From NCBI GenBank assembly GCA_017311185.1, contig JAESUZ010004910.1:1116001-1180000 (forward strand): a stretch of DNA of 64,000 bases, in the 5' to 3' direction. A program made the translations under genes and the position numbers. Below, one piece after another: positions 1-12,221 of this stretch (its first letter is position 1; every line of letters starts with the position of its first letter). The notes under the pieces are model-generated. The model did not search any database and was not told the DNA's origin. It was given only the letters and a program-made list of their open reading frames with translations. Source of the DNA: Proteles cristata cristata (Eukaryota; Chordata; Mammalia; Carnivora; Hyaenidae).

Positions 1-189
1 GAAAAGAATTTCCTTCTACTTTTTGGCACACATGAGCAGTTGAAAAGTTGAACTGTTTTCCTCTGGGGCAACATGTTGTAATCATTTAAACTTAAGCTCT
101 AGTGAATCATTTCTGTAGTTGAAAATGTTATTGGTGGTTGATCGTTGTTGTCAAGCAATGATGCCAACATATGGGAAATGAAGAATTAC
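1..189. other. FAM81B intron 4 (partial)
   Basis: Unique intronic sequence downstream (minus strand) of the exon 4 donor; no repeat or further exon recognised. Confidence 0.7.

Positions 190-433
190 CTCAATATTTT
201 GGCTCAGTTTTTTGACGATGCTCGTGATGGTCTGGATATGGCTTTCCAGTAGCTTCCTGGCAAGCGACTCCTCTTTTCGAAAGCCATGGGTCCCTTGAAG
301 ACAAGCAGAGATGTCTTCCTTGATGCGGAAGGCTTGGTCAAGGAGGAGGGCGATGGTGCGCTCCTGGGTGTTCAGTCTGTCTTCCAGCTGGCTTCTCTGG
401 GTGTTTGGAATCACGGGAAGAAAAGCATGACCC
190..433 (-). CDS. FAM81B: FAM81B coding exon 4 (start of coiled-coil region)
   Basis: 244-nt exon between acceptor TTTCCTATCCCAG and donor GAG|GTAATTC. It encodes GHAFLPVIPNTQRSQ, a heptad-like segment LEDRLNTQERTIALLLDQAF, then RIKEDISACLQGTHGFRKEE and SLARKLLESHIQTITSIVKK up to LSQNIE. 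These are the hallmark conserved residues of the FAM81 family: the paralogue FAM81A has the related motifs LEDR, EHAFRIKDDI and EEHIRNITAIVK. Heptad spacing of Leu and Ile supports a coiled coil starting here. The first base completes the Lys codon from exon 3, and the exon ends on a codon boundary. No disabling change is visible. The gene continues beyond the window start. Confidence 0.95.

Positions 434-566
434 CTGGGATAGGAAACAACACCAGAGGTGTTACAGGAATGAGTTGCAGGAGCCAGAACCAGAACTTGCC
501 TCGTCACTTAACTTCCATACTGTCTCCTCTGTGAAAAGCTGGAGAGGACTTTAAAAGCAACGGACC

Positions 567-802
567 AGGGCGCCTGGGTGGCTTAGTCGGTTGGGCATCC
601 GACTTTCGCTTAGGTCATGATCTCGCAGTTCGTGGGTTCGAGCCCTGCATCAGGCTCTGTGCTGACTGCCAGCTCAGAGCCTGGAGCCTGTTTCAGTCTG
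701 TGACTCCCTCTCTCTCTGACCCTCCCTGCTCACGCTGTCTCTCTCTCTCTCTCTCCCCTAGAAATAAATAAAACATTTAAAAAAAATAAAAAGTAAATAA
801 AT
567..802 (+). mobile_element. Felid tRNA-Lys SINE (SINEC_Fc type), full length
   Basis: It starts GGGCGCCTGGGTGGCTTAG and keeps a B-box-like GGTTCGAGCCC, then a CT-rich body and an A-rich tail. It is flanked by a 14-bp target-site duplication (553-566 and 803-816, AAAAGCAAYGGACC, one mismatch). The CAGTCTGTGACTCCC body variant is shared with the freshest copies in the window. Confidence 0.93.

Positions 803-1130
803 AAAAGCAATGGACCTAGTTGGAATCCTGGTTTGTCTCTCATCTCACAAGACCTGACTTCTGCCTTGGTCTTACAGTATGTGTTTTTCATGTTTTTTAA
901 GCAGGAATCATTTTCTATTTTATCCACTATTCTAACAAACCAAGTTGGATCCACATACATTTAATACTTGAGAATTCTACATCGAGGAAAGTGCTGCCTA
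1001 CAAAGTTGGAAGCAGTGATAGCTCAAAGGCAGAGATTCATGAAGAATTAGAAGTTCCGTGAAAAAGTAAACACAATAAATGAGGAAAAGAAATAGTCTAG
1101 AGCTCTTAAGCATTAGGGTAAAGAACATGC

Positions 1131-1474
1131 ATAGCAATGAGAAAGAATGAAATCTGGCCATGTGTAGCAACATGGATGGACCTTGAGGGTGTTATGCTGA
1201 GCGAAATAAGTCAGGCAGAGAAGGACAAATATCATATGTTTGCACGTATAGGAGGATTAGGAGGAACTTAACCGAGGACCAAGGGGGAGAAGAAGGGGGA
1301 AATGGTGGGGGAAAGGGAGAAAGGCAAACCATGAGAGACTCTTGAATGCTGACAAAAACTGAGGACTGATGGATGTGGGGGAGGAGGGGGGAGATGGGCA
1401 TGGAGGAGGGCACTTGTGGGGATGAGCACTGGGTGTTACATGGAAACCAACTTGACAAAAAACTATTAAAAAAA
1131..1474 (+). mobile_element. L1, 5'-truncated 3' end
   Basis: Matches the end of ORF2 plus the 3' UTR seen in the other L1 copies here (ATGAAATCTGGCCATG through GCACTGGGTGTTACATGG), ending in an A-run. 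Perfect 10-bp duplication AAAGAACATG at 1121-1130 and 1475-1484. About 340 bp; retains no coding capacity. Confidence 0.88.

Positions 1475-1484
1475 AAAGAACATG

Positions 1485-3289
1485 TTTAATTCTGATAGCC
1501 CCTATGGGCCTTAGTACATTACTCTTTTCCTTCACTGATAAGCCTCTTGAAGGACAAGCTACTTTGTTGTGTCTTTTTCTACACTGAGTTCACTTTGCTT
1601 GGTTCTGTGACCTAGCTTCTGAAGAAAGAAACGAGTTACACAGTTCCTCACGAGTAAAATTTCCTGGGTGCCCTATGGTTTTGACCAAAATGCTGACCTA
1701 GCATGACTGCTGGCTTCCTATCCTCTCTTCCTCCTAAAACCTCGGAGGGCCTGTAAAGAAAAATTAGAAAACTGCCCTCCTTGGGCAGCGGGGGCTATTA
1801 TTAACTGGTGAGTGTATGGAGTGGTGCAGTGGGAGCCATGATGTGCCCCCAGCTCCCTTTTCAGGAAGGAGAGACTTATTTCCCCAAGTGTTGGGTGCAC
1901 TGCTGGCTGACAGACCTGAGCTGATAACTTCTCTGGGAAACCCCCTTGGTGAAGGGGTCACTTTGCTCAAGGCCATATCCACTTCCTGGGGCAGCTTGAA
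2001 ATCAGTGATCGGGCACCGTGTGGGTGTAAAGGCCTGGCACACTTGCTCTATCTCAGAACAACTTGGAAGGACCATCCCCACTTCAGGGCTCCCTGTGGAA
2101 TTGTATCACCATCCTTTTTATTCCTCCTATTCTCAGCAGTGCCCCCAGAGCACTTCTTAAAGAGCCTTCTGTTCACCAGTCTCTGTTTCGGAGCCTGTTT
2201 TCCTGGGCAACCCAACCTCAGTCAGGTGGCTTCTTTGGCCTGGGGCAAGAGAGAGTTCTGCAGGGCTGTGGGAGGGTAAACTGGGGAAGAAGGACTGTTG
2301 TAGTTCTACTCTTGCTGCTTCCCCTGGATAGTCTTGGGATAACCTGCTCTAGTTGTGTGAAATTTGGAGCCAGATCACACAAGGCAGGAGACCTGTGTTG
2401 GTAAGAACCTCAAACAACAGTAACAAAAAACTTGGGGAGGAACTGACCTTGGGCGTTTGCTTTTATACCTTCCTACTTCCATAGGCTCCAGGGGTGGGAA
2501 AGCCCCTGGTCTCCTAAGGTGACTTCCTTCAGAGAAGCAAAGGTGAAGACCTGACTGGACAAATTATTTCGTAGGATGGGGAGGGGTCAGTTGAGGTTTT
2601 ACTGGGCCTGGGGCTCATCTATGCCCTGCCCCCTGAGTTTATTGGGGCTGACAGGACTCTATTGGAGAACTGAGTCTGGCTGAAAGCCCCAGGGGAAAAT
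2701 TAACTCACAGGACAAAACAGCAAGACATTTGAGGAGCACAGTCTCTTCCAAAACCAACTGGCCAACAAATAACCTACTGGATTCTAGATTCCTACATAAG
2801 AGAAACACTGAGATACATACAAGACATTTTTTAAAAGGCCAATAAACAATAAAAGAAGGGAAGATGTTAGCAAAATGGAAATAAAAAACTAGAAAATGTA
2901 AAAAAGTACACAAAAAATAATGGTTGAAATAAAGGAAAAAGGTGGGGTAAATATGAAGGAGGAAGTAGCTGAAGAATGAATTCATGATCTGGAAGACCTG
3001 AATGAGGAAATGAATCAGACAGAAGGAAGGGCCACACAATTTAGTTATGTTTGGGTCAAACTTCGAAACTCATCTGTGTGACTCCAAAATCCAATGCAAA
3101 GCTTAACTCTCCTGTATTCCTATAATTCCAAGTGATAATAAGCAGAAGCAGGGGACTCACTTTGATTGATGCTACTCATGTGACCTAATAGAGGGGGAGC
3201 AGGAATGACACACAGAAGTGTCCCCAGGCTTCATATTCACTCTTTCCTTAGTTGTTTCTTCCTTTCTTTGCCCTGGCCACCATTATATA
1485..3289. other. Intron 3 unique sequence
   Basis: No coding exon or confidently named repeat. 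The 1.8-2.3 kb part is GC-richer with overlapping open frames on both strands that resemble no protein I know. The 2.8-3.0 kb part is A-rich and may be a decayed LINE. Confidence 0.5.

Positions 3290-3850
3290 CTCTACTTCTG
3301 CATCTGAACCAAAAGTTCATCCTCCACACAGAAGCTAGACTCATCTTTCTAAAAGTTTAAGACCCTCCAATGTCTTTTCCATTCTCTGAAAATAAAATTC
3401 TTGCTCTCCTTTCCAACCTCATCTCCTCTCACTCTTCACACTCCATTGACTCTCATCCAACACATGCATCTTCTTTCCATCCCTCACACATGTAACTCTG
3501 GTTCCTTGCTCAGAGCATTGGCACTTGCTGTTCTTTCTGCTTAGAATGCTCTTCCCTGCAGTCACTTCATGGCTGCCTCCTTCTCATTGATTTTGTCTCA
3601 ACTCCAGTATCCCCTCCTCCTATAAGTCTTCCCTAGGGTCACTTTCTATCATTATACCCCATTTCTTCTTCTCCCCAGCATCTGTCATTATCTAAAATTA
3701 TCTTAATTGTGTTTATTTCCTGCCCTCCATCACTAAAATGAAAGCTCCCTGTGGGCAGTGCTTTTTCTAAGTTGTTCTCCTCAGTGTCTCCAACACTGAG
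3801 AAGAGTGCCCGACACATAGTAAGTAGTCAGTAAATATTTATTGACCGACT
3290..3850 (+). mobile_element. L2 LINE, 3' part (ancient)
   Basis: Degenerate but characteristic L2 3' sequence, including the typical end: a GGGCAGTGCT block, CCAACACTGAGAAG, CACATAGTAAGTAGTCAGTA, AATATTTATTGACCGACTG. No duplication remains, as expected for an old copy. Confidence 0.8.

Positions 3851-4404
3851 GATTTTTCTGACTGGACTGTTTGTTCCCTTAAGGCTCTGTTGTTGGAAAT
3901 TGGGGGGTGGAGACCGTGAAATAAACCTACAGTTGTTGGAGCCTCAATGTTTACAGCTTCTTCTCTTGAGCAGTACACAACAGCCTCAGTCTGGGTGGGG
4001 TTCCTCTTTCCTATCACCTGCACATCTGAGGAACAAAGAAGGCTTTGCTAAGGGTTTCATTAGATTCCCTCTACCACTCACTTGGCTCAAAAATGTTCTT
4101 CTGGAATATTACCAAATGGAATCTCATATATGTATATATATATATTCATTCCATTCCTCTAAAACCCCAACATGCTGACAGTGCTCCCGTCGATTGAATG
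4201 CATGAGTCACAGGCAGAATGGAAGAGGATGTCAGGCCCTGCTGATGGTGACACATAGCCCAGTGGCAGATGTTACTTATTACCTTCCCTGGGCTAGTGCT
4301 TCCTTCTGGTCTTTCCATGACCTGCAGCCTGGATGGACCAGGGGAAGAGAGGCTGGTCCTTAGCCTTCAGTCCTTTCTGGATACAGTCTTGACAGCAGCC
4401 ACTA
3851..4404. other. Intron 3 unique sequence with short TA tract
   Basis: Unique sequence; contains a short (TA)n tract at about 4129-4145. Nothing else recognised. Confidence 0.5.

Positions 4405-4556
4405 GCACACCCAGAGAGCCACAGCTGACAGCATGGAGCCTGCTTGGGATTCTCTCTCTGTCTTGCTCTCTGTTTCTGTCCCTCCCCCAGGTGCATGCAT
4501 GTGTGCGTGTGTGTGCATGCTTGTGTGCCCTCTCTCTGAAAAATAAATAAGCTTAC
4405..4556 (+). mobile_element. SINE fragment, 3' half
   Basis: Carries the SINE body from GCTGACAGCATGGAGCCTGC through the CT-rich stretch and a diverged TG-rich segment to GAAAAATAAATAAGC. 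The tRNA-like head is missing. Confidence 0.7.

Positions 4557-5259
4557 AAAGAATGCTGTTCTGCAATTGACCTTTCTAAATCAACAACTGG
4601 AAAAACACGCATATGAACATTTTCAATCCTCTAAGAGAGTTTCCTGATACCATTGTTCGAAGATTATCCAAATGGTTAAAAACTGAGTAACAAAATGTGG
4701 GCACTCTGATTCTTTCAGAAAGTTAAAAGAGAGAGCGAGCCCCCTGTGTTATTAGTATATTATATCAGTGGGACTTATGCCTAAATTTAACTGTGGGAGG
4801 AAAGAAATGACTGAATATTCCAGACTAGTCCAGATGGAATTACTAAGCACAGGAGAAAGAATTCCCATGGGGCCTTTTCAGAGGGATATTTGGGCTTTAC
4901 ATAAATCATTGATTATGTAGCTGACAACTGAATCTGAACAGATTTTCCACAAACTCTGAGCTCTGTTTCTCTGCGCTTCGGTGTGACTTGTACCAGCTGT
5001 GCTGTTGCTGGCAGAGGCATCCGTACCTAGAGCCTCTCACTTCTCTGCCTGTTCTGTTCTTGTGAGTCGAGCACTAAATTTACTTAGGAGAGTCTGATAA
5101 ACATTTCATCAGCCTACAATACTCAAGAGGCAGAAACTTGAAAATTTGAGCTCTTTTCTAGAACAATGAAGAGTATAACTGAAGAAAATTTTCATTTTTG
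5201 AGAGATCTATTGTGACTAGTTCCCTTCTGGGTGCATAGAGTCCTGCAATGTGAGTGCGT

Positions 5260-5260
<1 letters not shown>

Positions 5261-5303
<43 letters not shown>
5261..5303. repeat. (CA)n microsatellite
   Basis: About 21 uninterrupted CA units, preceded by a TGAGTGCGTG transition. Confidence 0.97.

Positions 5304-5305
<2 letters not shown>

Positions 5306-5979
5306 AAAGTGAAATTTTAGAGAACATTTTGATGCCTCACGAAAATAACCTGTAAGTTCATGTGGAACAATGAAGTTGAAAAAATATTTTCTATGGTTCC
5401 TCAGTTGCTTATTTCTAACCACCCTGGCAAATGGATTTTTGCAGCTAGAGAAGCCTCCGTTGCTGAGTTTTACACAAGACTGAATGCTCTAGGGCTGAGA
5501 TGGAGGCAGCTCCAGTTTCATGGGTACAGGTGGGGAAGAGGCAAACCAAAGCCAGCAGGGTTGTGCCAGCATGAGGTCTGCCTGAAGGAGCCTGGAGGAG
5601 AGGATTCTAAATGAGGACATGACTAAGAAGAGACTGGAGAAGGAGACTGGCTGTGGATAGTTTATGGCAAAAAAATTATATACTATATGAGGCAAACACC
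5701 TCATGTTAGTAAAATTTTCATTAAAATTACAGAATTAATGATGCACCTGTTGTGATTGGCTTTCTTGTGGGAGGCATTCAGTTGGCAAGTGTTCCAGAGT
5801 CTGTGTGAATGAGGGCATGATGGATGGATTATACGTATAGGCAAAGTGTATGTAAACTGCAGCAAATAGTTTTGATGGTATTTGGAGTTCTTACAGCATT
5901 TTGTAGTGCTTTTGTGACACTTTTCCCTATTGCCTTGTTATTTTGGGAGTGTACATGTTATTTATGTGAGTCTCCAGGG
5304..5979. other. Intron 3 unique sequence
   Basis: No exon or repeat recognised. Confidence 0.5.

Positions 5980-6215
5980 GAAAGAACAACGTATTTGGAG
6001 TCAGGAGATAAGGGTTCAAGTGTTGTCTCTGCCACTTATTATCTTTAACCTTTCTTAGGTTTTCCAGAGGACAGCTCTTTGTGCCAAGTGGAGATAATGA
6101 CTCCTGCCCTACCCAATTGATTGAAAGATATCAATTTACTTAATGTACTTGAAATACTTTGTAATGTCTATCAGTATAATATACATATGTTATTACTATA
6201 ATTATTAGTAATTAT
5980..6215 (+). mobile_element. 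MIR SINE (ancient)
   Basis: Follows the MIR consensus order: TTTGGAGTCAGGAGA, then GGGTTCAAG, CTGCCACTTATTA, GTGGAGATAATGACTCC and a degraded 3' end. Confidence 0.7.

Positions 6216-6218
6216 TAG

Positions 6219-6672
6219 ATGGAATAATGAACTGAATTATATCCCCACAAGAAGATATGTTGAAGTTCTAACTCCCAATACCCCAAAATGTGACCTTATT
6301 TGGAAATAAGGTCATTGCACATGTAATTAGTTAGGATGAAGTCATGGGGGGAGGGTGGGGCCATAATCCAATATGGCTGATGCCCTTATATGAAGATGGC
6401 TATGTAAAAACGGAGACACACAGAGAATATCATGTAAAAATGGTGGTAGAAATTGAAGTGATATATCTAGAAGTCAAGGAGCATCAGAAATCACCAGAAG
6501 CTGAGAGAGGAGAAAAAGAGATTCTCTCTCAGAGCCCTCAGAGAAAACCAACCCTGCTGACACCCTGGTTTCAGACTTCTAACCTGAACTGTGAGGCAAT
6601 AAATATGTGTTGTTTTAAGCTACCTAGTTTGTGAAACTGTGTTATGGAAGCCCTCAGAAAGTAATACAGATG
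6219..6672 (+). mobile_element. MaLR solo LTR (MLT1A-like)
   Basis: Close to the MLT1A consensus I remember: AATGTGACCTTATTTGGAAA, CATGTAATTAGTTAGGATGA, AACCAACCCTGCTGACACC, then GCAATAAATATGTGTTGTTT, ending near GTAATACAG. Non-coding relic of an ERVL-MaLR element. Confidence 0.85.

Positions 6673-6739
6673 GTTGTTATTTAAGGGGAGTTCCTAGCCA
6701 TGGAGAAATGTAAAGAATTTATTATTACACAGTCTTATT

Positions 6740-6972
6740 TCTTTTTTTCTTTTTTTTTTTTTATTTATTTCTAGGGGAGAGAGAGAGAGAGAGAGAGAGA
6801 CAGTGTGAGCAGGGGAAGGTCAGAGAGAGAGGGAGCCACAGACCGAAACAGGATCCAGGCTCCGAGCCGGCAGTCAGCACATAGTCCGACATGGGGCTTG
6901 AACCCACGAACCGCCGGATCATGACCTAAGGGAAAGTCGGATGCCTAACCGACTACGCCACCCAGGCACCCC
6740..6972 (-). mobile_element. Felid tRNA-Lys SINE, full length
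   Basis: Reverse copy with a poly-T start, (AG)n, and GGGTGCCTGGGTGGCGTAG on the minus strand. 14-bp duplication TACACAGTCTTATT at 6726-6739 and 6973-6986. Confidence 0.93.

Positions 6973-7019
6973 TACACAGTCTTATTCCTATATAATGCTC
7001 ATAGTTGACATGTTACTTT

Positions 7020-7222
7020 AAAAAAAATTAACTTTATTTATTTTTGAGAGACAGAGATAGCACCAGCTGGGGAGGGGCAGAGAAGGAGAGACAGAATCCC
7101 ATTCAGTCTCTGCACCATCAGCGCAGAGCACAACTCGGGGCTTGAACTCATGAACTGTGAGACCATGACCTGAGCCGAGATCAAGAGTTGGATCCTTAGC
7201 CAACTGCACCGCTCAGGTGCCT
7020..7222 (-). mobile_element. Carnivore tRNA-Lys SINE, older copy
   Basis: Reverse copy, more diverged head (GGCACCTGAGCGG). Imperfect duplication around TTGACATGT / CTGACATGT. It has landed inside an older MIR. 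Confidence 0.85.

Positions 7223-7236
7223 CTGACATGTCATTT

Positions 7237-7350
7237 TTATAAACATCATTTCATTTCATCCCCACAACTACCCTCATGGCATAGGTAAAATTTTCTCTCA
7301 ATTCAGATGGAAACTGAGCCTTGGAGGTTGTCAGTCACTCAACTGGGAAA
7237..7350 (-). mobile_element. MIR fragment
   Basis: Reverse MIR pattern (CATTTCATCCCCACAACTAC, then a GATGGAAACTGAGCC block). Its 5' and 3' parts appear split by the adjacent SINE. Confidence 0.55.

Positions 7351-7917
7351 TATTTTAACTTGCTTCTTTGACTCTTTCTTACATGACAGCAGCTTTGCTT
7401 AGACTACTTAGTAGCTCTTCCTGTTATATTGTGTTTTCTTAGAATATATTATGTAATTACCTTTCCTCTACTTGCCTCACATATCACCATGGAATCCTCA
7501 GGAGCCTCTCTGAAGCCCAGAGGCTGGAGGGACTCCCTCTTTGTTCTAGAAAACTGAGTCTGGCTCAACCTGACCGTGCATTTCTGAGACTTGAGAAGAA
7601 GCTCATAGGTGATGGCAGGAATCCAGGGGGCCTCCTGGGGCAGGAGGGACTGAGCTTCACCCCGGCAGGCCCTGCCTTGATCGATATGCGGGGTGCAGTG
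7701 GGTCATGCCCAATATCACAGGGGGAGGGGGAAGTGAGAAGATGCTAAAGAGGAATAAGAGGCTGCACTGCGGCTGATGGCGGCACCTCCCAGGCACAGCT
7801 GGGATGCTGTGAGTCCAGGCTGGCCACACCTCCCAGAAGGGCCCTAGTGGAGGAAGATCAGAAATCTATGGTTGTATCACATCTTCTATGGTCCAGGGGT
7901 GGGCTGGAAGTGAAATG

Positions 7918-7920
<3 letters not shown>
7351..7920. other. Intron 3 unique sequence
   Basis: GC-richer than its surroundings at 7.5-7.85 kb. The long minus-strand frame there has no recognisable protein features and no supporting splice context. Confidence 0.45.

Positions 7921-7950
<30 letters not shown>
7921..7950. repeat. (TG)15 microsatellite
   Basis: Perfect dinucleotide tract. Confidence 0.97.

Positions 7951-7954
<4 letters not shown>

Positions 7955-7984
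7955 AGGGTAGCTGGCAGGGAATGTGGATAGAGG

Positions 7985-8170
7985 GGTAGTTAAGAAAACA
8001 GTCTTTGGAATCACTTAGCCATAGATTTCTGGATTAGAATCTTGGTTCTGTCATAGTATTATGTGCACTTGGACAAATATTTGACTCCTTTGAATCCCAG
8101 GGTCTTCATCTTGAAAATAGTGACAATCTTCCCCCATTACAGTTATTGTGAGCATTAAATGAGAAGATTA
7985..8170 (+). mobile_element. MIR SINE (ancient)
   Basis: Pattern GTCTTTGGAATCACTTAGCC, then TTCTGTCATAG, TCTTCATCTTGAAAATAGTG and GTGAGCATTAAATGAG. Confidence 0.7.

Positions 8171-8835
8171 ACATGGACTAAGAACTGGAAGCTTTAACAA
8201 CAAATATGGTCAATGAGACCAGGGAGCTGTGCAGGATGCAAGAGGGTTTGCCAGATCATAAAAAAACCTTGCAAACAGGCTCAGAGTGCCCCACGTATCC
8301 CTTCCCTCCCAAGCTGCCCAGACTGTTTTGAGCTTTGTCACTTGGAAGCTGGTTGCCCTTAATGATGGATATGATGTTGGAAAATAAAACCGGAAAGTCC
8401 TCCAGTCTACAATGACCTATCTCATAGAAAGCTCAACCAACAGTGTTTTGTCTTTCTTTCTTGTGTACTATAATGTGAAATATCTGTCTTCGTCATGTAC
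8501 CAAGAAAAGCGATGCATCACAATATAATACAATGTCTGCTCTGGTAGTAAGAGAAAAGCTTGAAAGTAAATATCTTCCAGACCCTGAATGTTATATTGCA
8601 CTCACAAGGAGAAATCATCAATCATGTATTACTTTGTCTCTTTTACTTATAGTTTTATGTATCCAAATTTTAAACACCATTCTTTGGCTATCACCCAGAC
8701 CCCTCATCTTCCCAAAATGTACTCCTGCGAGAATTTCTGGGATATATACAGGCTACAGCCTAGCCTGGACAACTCCTCCTTACCAAACAACTTCATTTCT
8801 CTGGTCCAGGGGCATGACAATTCAAGTTTATACTC
8171..8835. other. Intron 3 unique sequence
   Basis: No exon or repeat recognised. Long plus-strand open frames run through it into a C/T homopolymer and an L2, so they are chance frames. Confidence 0.5.

Positions 8836-8868
8836 CCCCCCTCCCCCCGCTTTTTTTTTTTTTTTTTC
8836..8868. repeat. Poly-C / poly-T tract
   Basis: C-rich run followed directly by a long T run. 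Confidence 0.9.

Positions 8869-8869
8869 C

Positions 8870-9180
8870 TATCCCAGCCGTCTTTACCCTCTTGCCTTTT
8901 CAGCCACACTCCAAAATGTCCTGCCTTGGAAACTTAGCTCTTCCCACGCATGTCCACATGGGCAACTCCCTCATCTCCTAGTTTTTGCTCACATCCGACT
9001 TCTCAGTGAGGTCTGCCCTGACAGGCTGTCTAACAATGTGTGTCTCTTCCTCCTGCTAGAATAGAATCTCCATGAGGGCAGGGGTCTTTGTCTGTTTTGT
9101 TCACTAATGACTATCTACCTAAGTGCCTAACACAGTGCCCAGCACATAATAAATGCTCAGTAAGTATTTGTAAGTAAATA
8870..9180 (+). mobile_element. L2 LINE, 3' end (ancient)
   Basis: Ends with the L2 signature CACAGTGCCCAGCACATAAT followed by AAATGCTCAGTAAGTATTTG; upstream CTTCTCAGTGAGGTCTGCCC fits as well. Confidence 0.8.

Positions 9181-10588
9181 AGTGGTAATAACCTGTTTTA
9201 GAAGACCAAAGAATTTTAGGGATGCAAGAGACCTTAGAAATTATTTAATTCAGTATTAAGAATTTTTTTTCCAGCAGAATCAATTGAAGAAAAATAAAGA
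9301 GATTTATGGGCAGAATTTGTTTTCTATTCAAAATTAAATCCCATGGGGTAATAATGTATGTTCTTAAATCTCAGCCATTTGCTTTATTACATAAAAGAAT
9401 GTTTATGAGAAATTATGACCAGATTTGAGAAGGTGGCAAATAGAGGAAGCTTTCTAAGCTGCATCCTGGAAATGAAATCTGGATTTGATTTCGAACACAG
9501 ACAGCCATTGGGTCTCAGGCGGCTTATCATCACTTAAAACTCCACCCCATTTTATAGAAGAGGCAGAGATTGCCCACAAAGAACAGACATTTTCTTTTTC
9601 TCATGGTCCCATAGCTAATTAGAGGCAGATTCAAAAGCGGACCTGATATGCCTGGCCTCCATGCATTGGAGGGAGCAGGGAAATAAAGAAGCAACAGACA
9701 AAAAGGCTTTGGTGCTCTCCTGTTCAATGAAGCTTAAATGAGCATTGGCTACACCTTCACTCTGAATCAATAAACACATCATGGAAATCAGAATTATTTA
9801 CTGCCTTTAATATAATGTCACCGTAAATGTCCTATAAATGATTGCAAGCATTCCGCCTCCCCCCTACTCCGTGGATTAATATGACTGAACATTTAACAAG
9901 TACTAATCATGTGTGGGTGTTGCTCCAACTGCTTGAGGCTGAGAAGAGCCTTGTCAGTGCGTGGTCTGCCAGGCCTTTGAATGTGCATGTCTCTAGTCAA
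10001 ACCTTTTTCTTAGGGTATGTGGTATTTGTTTTGTTGCTCATTCTCCCTTTTTGGGGGGCTGCTGTTATTTTTTATTTGTTTGTTTGTTTAGTATTTCCTA
10101 TAAATATTCCCATATAGATTTATAAAGCAGAACCTCTGAGAATATGTAATACAGATGCAGGTAGTTTAATGAGTTTAGAATGATTTTTGCTAGTGTAAGC
10201 ACCCTCTTTGCATATCAGTGAATCTATTTTCACTCAATGAATACTATGACTTAAAGGATGAAGCTATTTTTTAAATTGTTTTTTATGTTTATTTTATTGG
10301 GATTAGCATGTCAATTCAAAGTATCTTCACTGACTATTGAAATGCCTGTGTGCCATTTTGCTTTTCCAGTTAATGACCTACCCAGGAGTCTCCTGCACGA
10401 AGCAGAGTCTTAAAGATTCAGCTGTTCCACTAGATTCTCCATTCAATCTGTCCACTATGGTTCTGCAGAAATCAATATTCAATGCACTGTGATAGGCTAC
10501 TACTATAGGGGAATCAGAAAGCATAAGGTCCTATAGTCCCTGTGTTTTGGGAGCTTGTAGCCTGCCCTGGGAGATTAGAGGGGAAAGA
9181..10588. other. Intron 3 unique sequence
   Basis: Mostly unique. 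A short GGGATGCAAGAGACCTTAGA motif near 9.22 kb resembles L3/CR1-type 3' ends but is too short to call. Confidence 0.45.

Positions 10589-10624
10589 TCAAAAACAAAG
10601 CAAAACAAAACAAAACAAAAAAAC
10589..10624. repeat. (CAAAA)n simple repeat
   Basis: Repeated CAAAA units with a short A-run. Confidence 0.9.

Positions 10625-11459
10625 CATCTCAGGTGGTACATAGGAGTTGTAGATATATGGCTTAGACCACAAGAGAGGGGTTTTGGAGGAGATCAAGGGA
10701 GAAATGAATGTTGGCACTAGGTAAACTTCACTGTGCTTTTGCTTTGAATTTCACAATATTTCTCCCCTTTTGTCTTAATTTTAGTTTCTCTGGAATCCAA
10801 AAAATGGCGAAAATTTCCTTAGATTTCTTTTTCAGTATATCATTGTCTTCCAGGAATTTGTTCTGTCATCTCCTGCAGCAGCCTGGGCTAAAAGAAAACC
10901 ACTTAGGTTCATACTGGAATTTGACAGTTCAGAAGAATGATTTCTATTTTCTATTGTCATGTGTAGATTCAAGTAGGAATAAGTCTCCCATTCCTCTTTG
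11001 ATGGAAAGTTTAGCTAATATGGCCATGTAAAATAATTATTTTTATGCATACCACATTCATTGTTCTTAAAAAATGTCACCTATCCAAATATTGTGTTTTT
11101 AAACATTAAAAAATCCTTTTCCCTTGTTTGGTTTCACTTTCCCTCGATTATGGCCTTATTGACACATAGACAAATACTAATTATGGGCAGCATGAAAAGA
11201 GGGGCTGAAATATTGTGGTTGAACTATTTGTGATGTGTTCATTCAATTGGCTAAAGATCAGGGAAATCCTTAAGGTGAACAGATTGTAATAAAAAAAATC
11301 AGTGAATTTAAAATGTTTATCATCTTCAAATTATTTTTATCATCTTCATTGTTTAAGGTAATTAAAAGAATAAAAATTCAGTATCTACATTTTTCTCTTC
11401 TCATCAACCCATTTCATTTTTTGATGATTTTTCTTCTGTCATAATGTATATTTTAGAAC
10625..11459. other. Intron 3 unique sequence
   Basis: AT-rich, nothing recognised. Confidence 0.5.

Positions 11460-11640
11460 ACAATTAATTTAAAGCTATAAGGGGTCCTAAGAGCTTCTAA
11501 TCAAACCTCTTTGTTTGGCAAATGAAAGAACCAAAGCCAAGAGACATTACGGGCCTGACTGAGGTCATACAGACAATTAGTGGAAATCCCAAGACTAAAA
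11601 CCCCAAGTGTCCTAAAAACATTAATTGTTGCATCAGACCA
11460..11640 (-). mobile_element. Ancient SINE/LINE remnant (MIR- or L3-like)
   Basis: GGGGTCCTAAGAGCTTCTAA, CAAATGAAAGAACCAAAGCC and GAGGTCATACAGACAATTAG follow the reverse MIR/L3 order. Family uncertain. Confidence 0.45.

Positions 11641-12221
11641 AATCCTCTGACATACATACAAAATAGAAAACAATTCAAACGAATATGCATTGCCTCTGTG
11701 ATCCCACTTTTACAAACTAGAGTTCTAGAATCTTCTGGACATTGCACATTGTATTAATAATAGGTCATATTTCCAAGTCCCCAGAGTAGACCCTCTGTAG
11801 ACCTTCCCTGGATGAGCTCTAGGTGTGGCACTGGAAACAGTGAATAAACAGATGATTAATTTAATATACTTACAACTTCTCAGTTTGTATAATGAAATTG
11901 TTAAGAGATTTATGTGGTTTACTTTGAAAGTCAAAGTTAACAGTATTGATCTTTTCATATGTCACTCACTGTGTGGTATTATTCATAATCTATAGAACCT
12001 ATGGAAGTTATTTAAAGAGACAGCTGTAAAACTGGCTCATTTTCTGAATCAGAAAGGAATGGCATAGAGAGGTTCATCTTGTGAAATTACCGAATGTCAT
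12101 CTCTTCTGAAAGTAGAAAACTAGCTTAGATGAACTCGAACATCTTATTTAGGCACTTGAATCTCTAGCTGAATCATTAAATGTAGTAATTAGTTAAAACC
12201 AATTGTAATTTACAGACTTAC

Noticed and set aside
567..660. tRNA-like A and B boxes at SINE heads
   Set aside because: Part of tRNA-derived SINEs, not functional tRNA genes; no complete cloverleaf with anticodon and acceptor stem was seen.
1764..2404. Overlapping 105-114 codon frames on both strands
   Set aside because: No recognisable domain, splice context or homology; mutually overlapping frames in a GC-richer stretch are expected by chance.
5261..5303. Regular repeats considered as a CRISPR-like array
   Set aside because: Dinucleotide microsatellites and dispersed SINEs in a mammalian genome; no repeat-spacer structure.
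7449..7829. 126-codon minus-strand frame on the FAM81B strand
   Set aside because: Does not match any FAM81B segment, lies within intron 3, and carries no recognisable domain.
8412..9064. Two long overlapping plus-strand frames (189 and 158 codons)
   Set aside because: They run through a C/T homopolymer and L2 sequence; composition is not protein-like.
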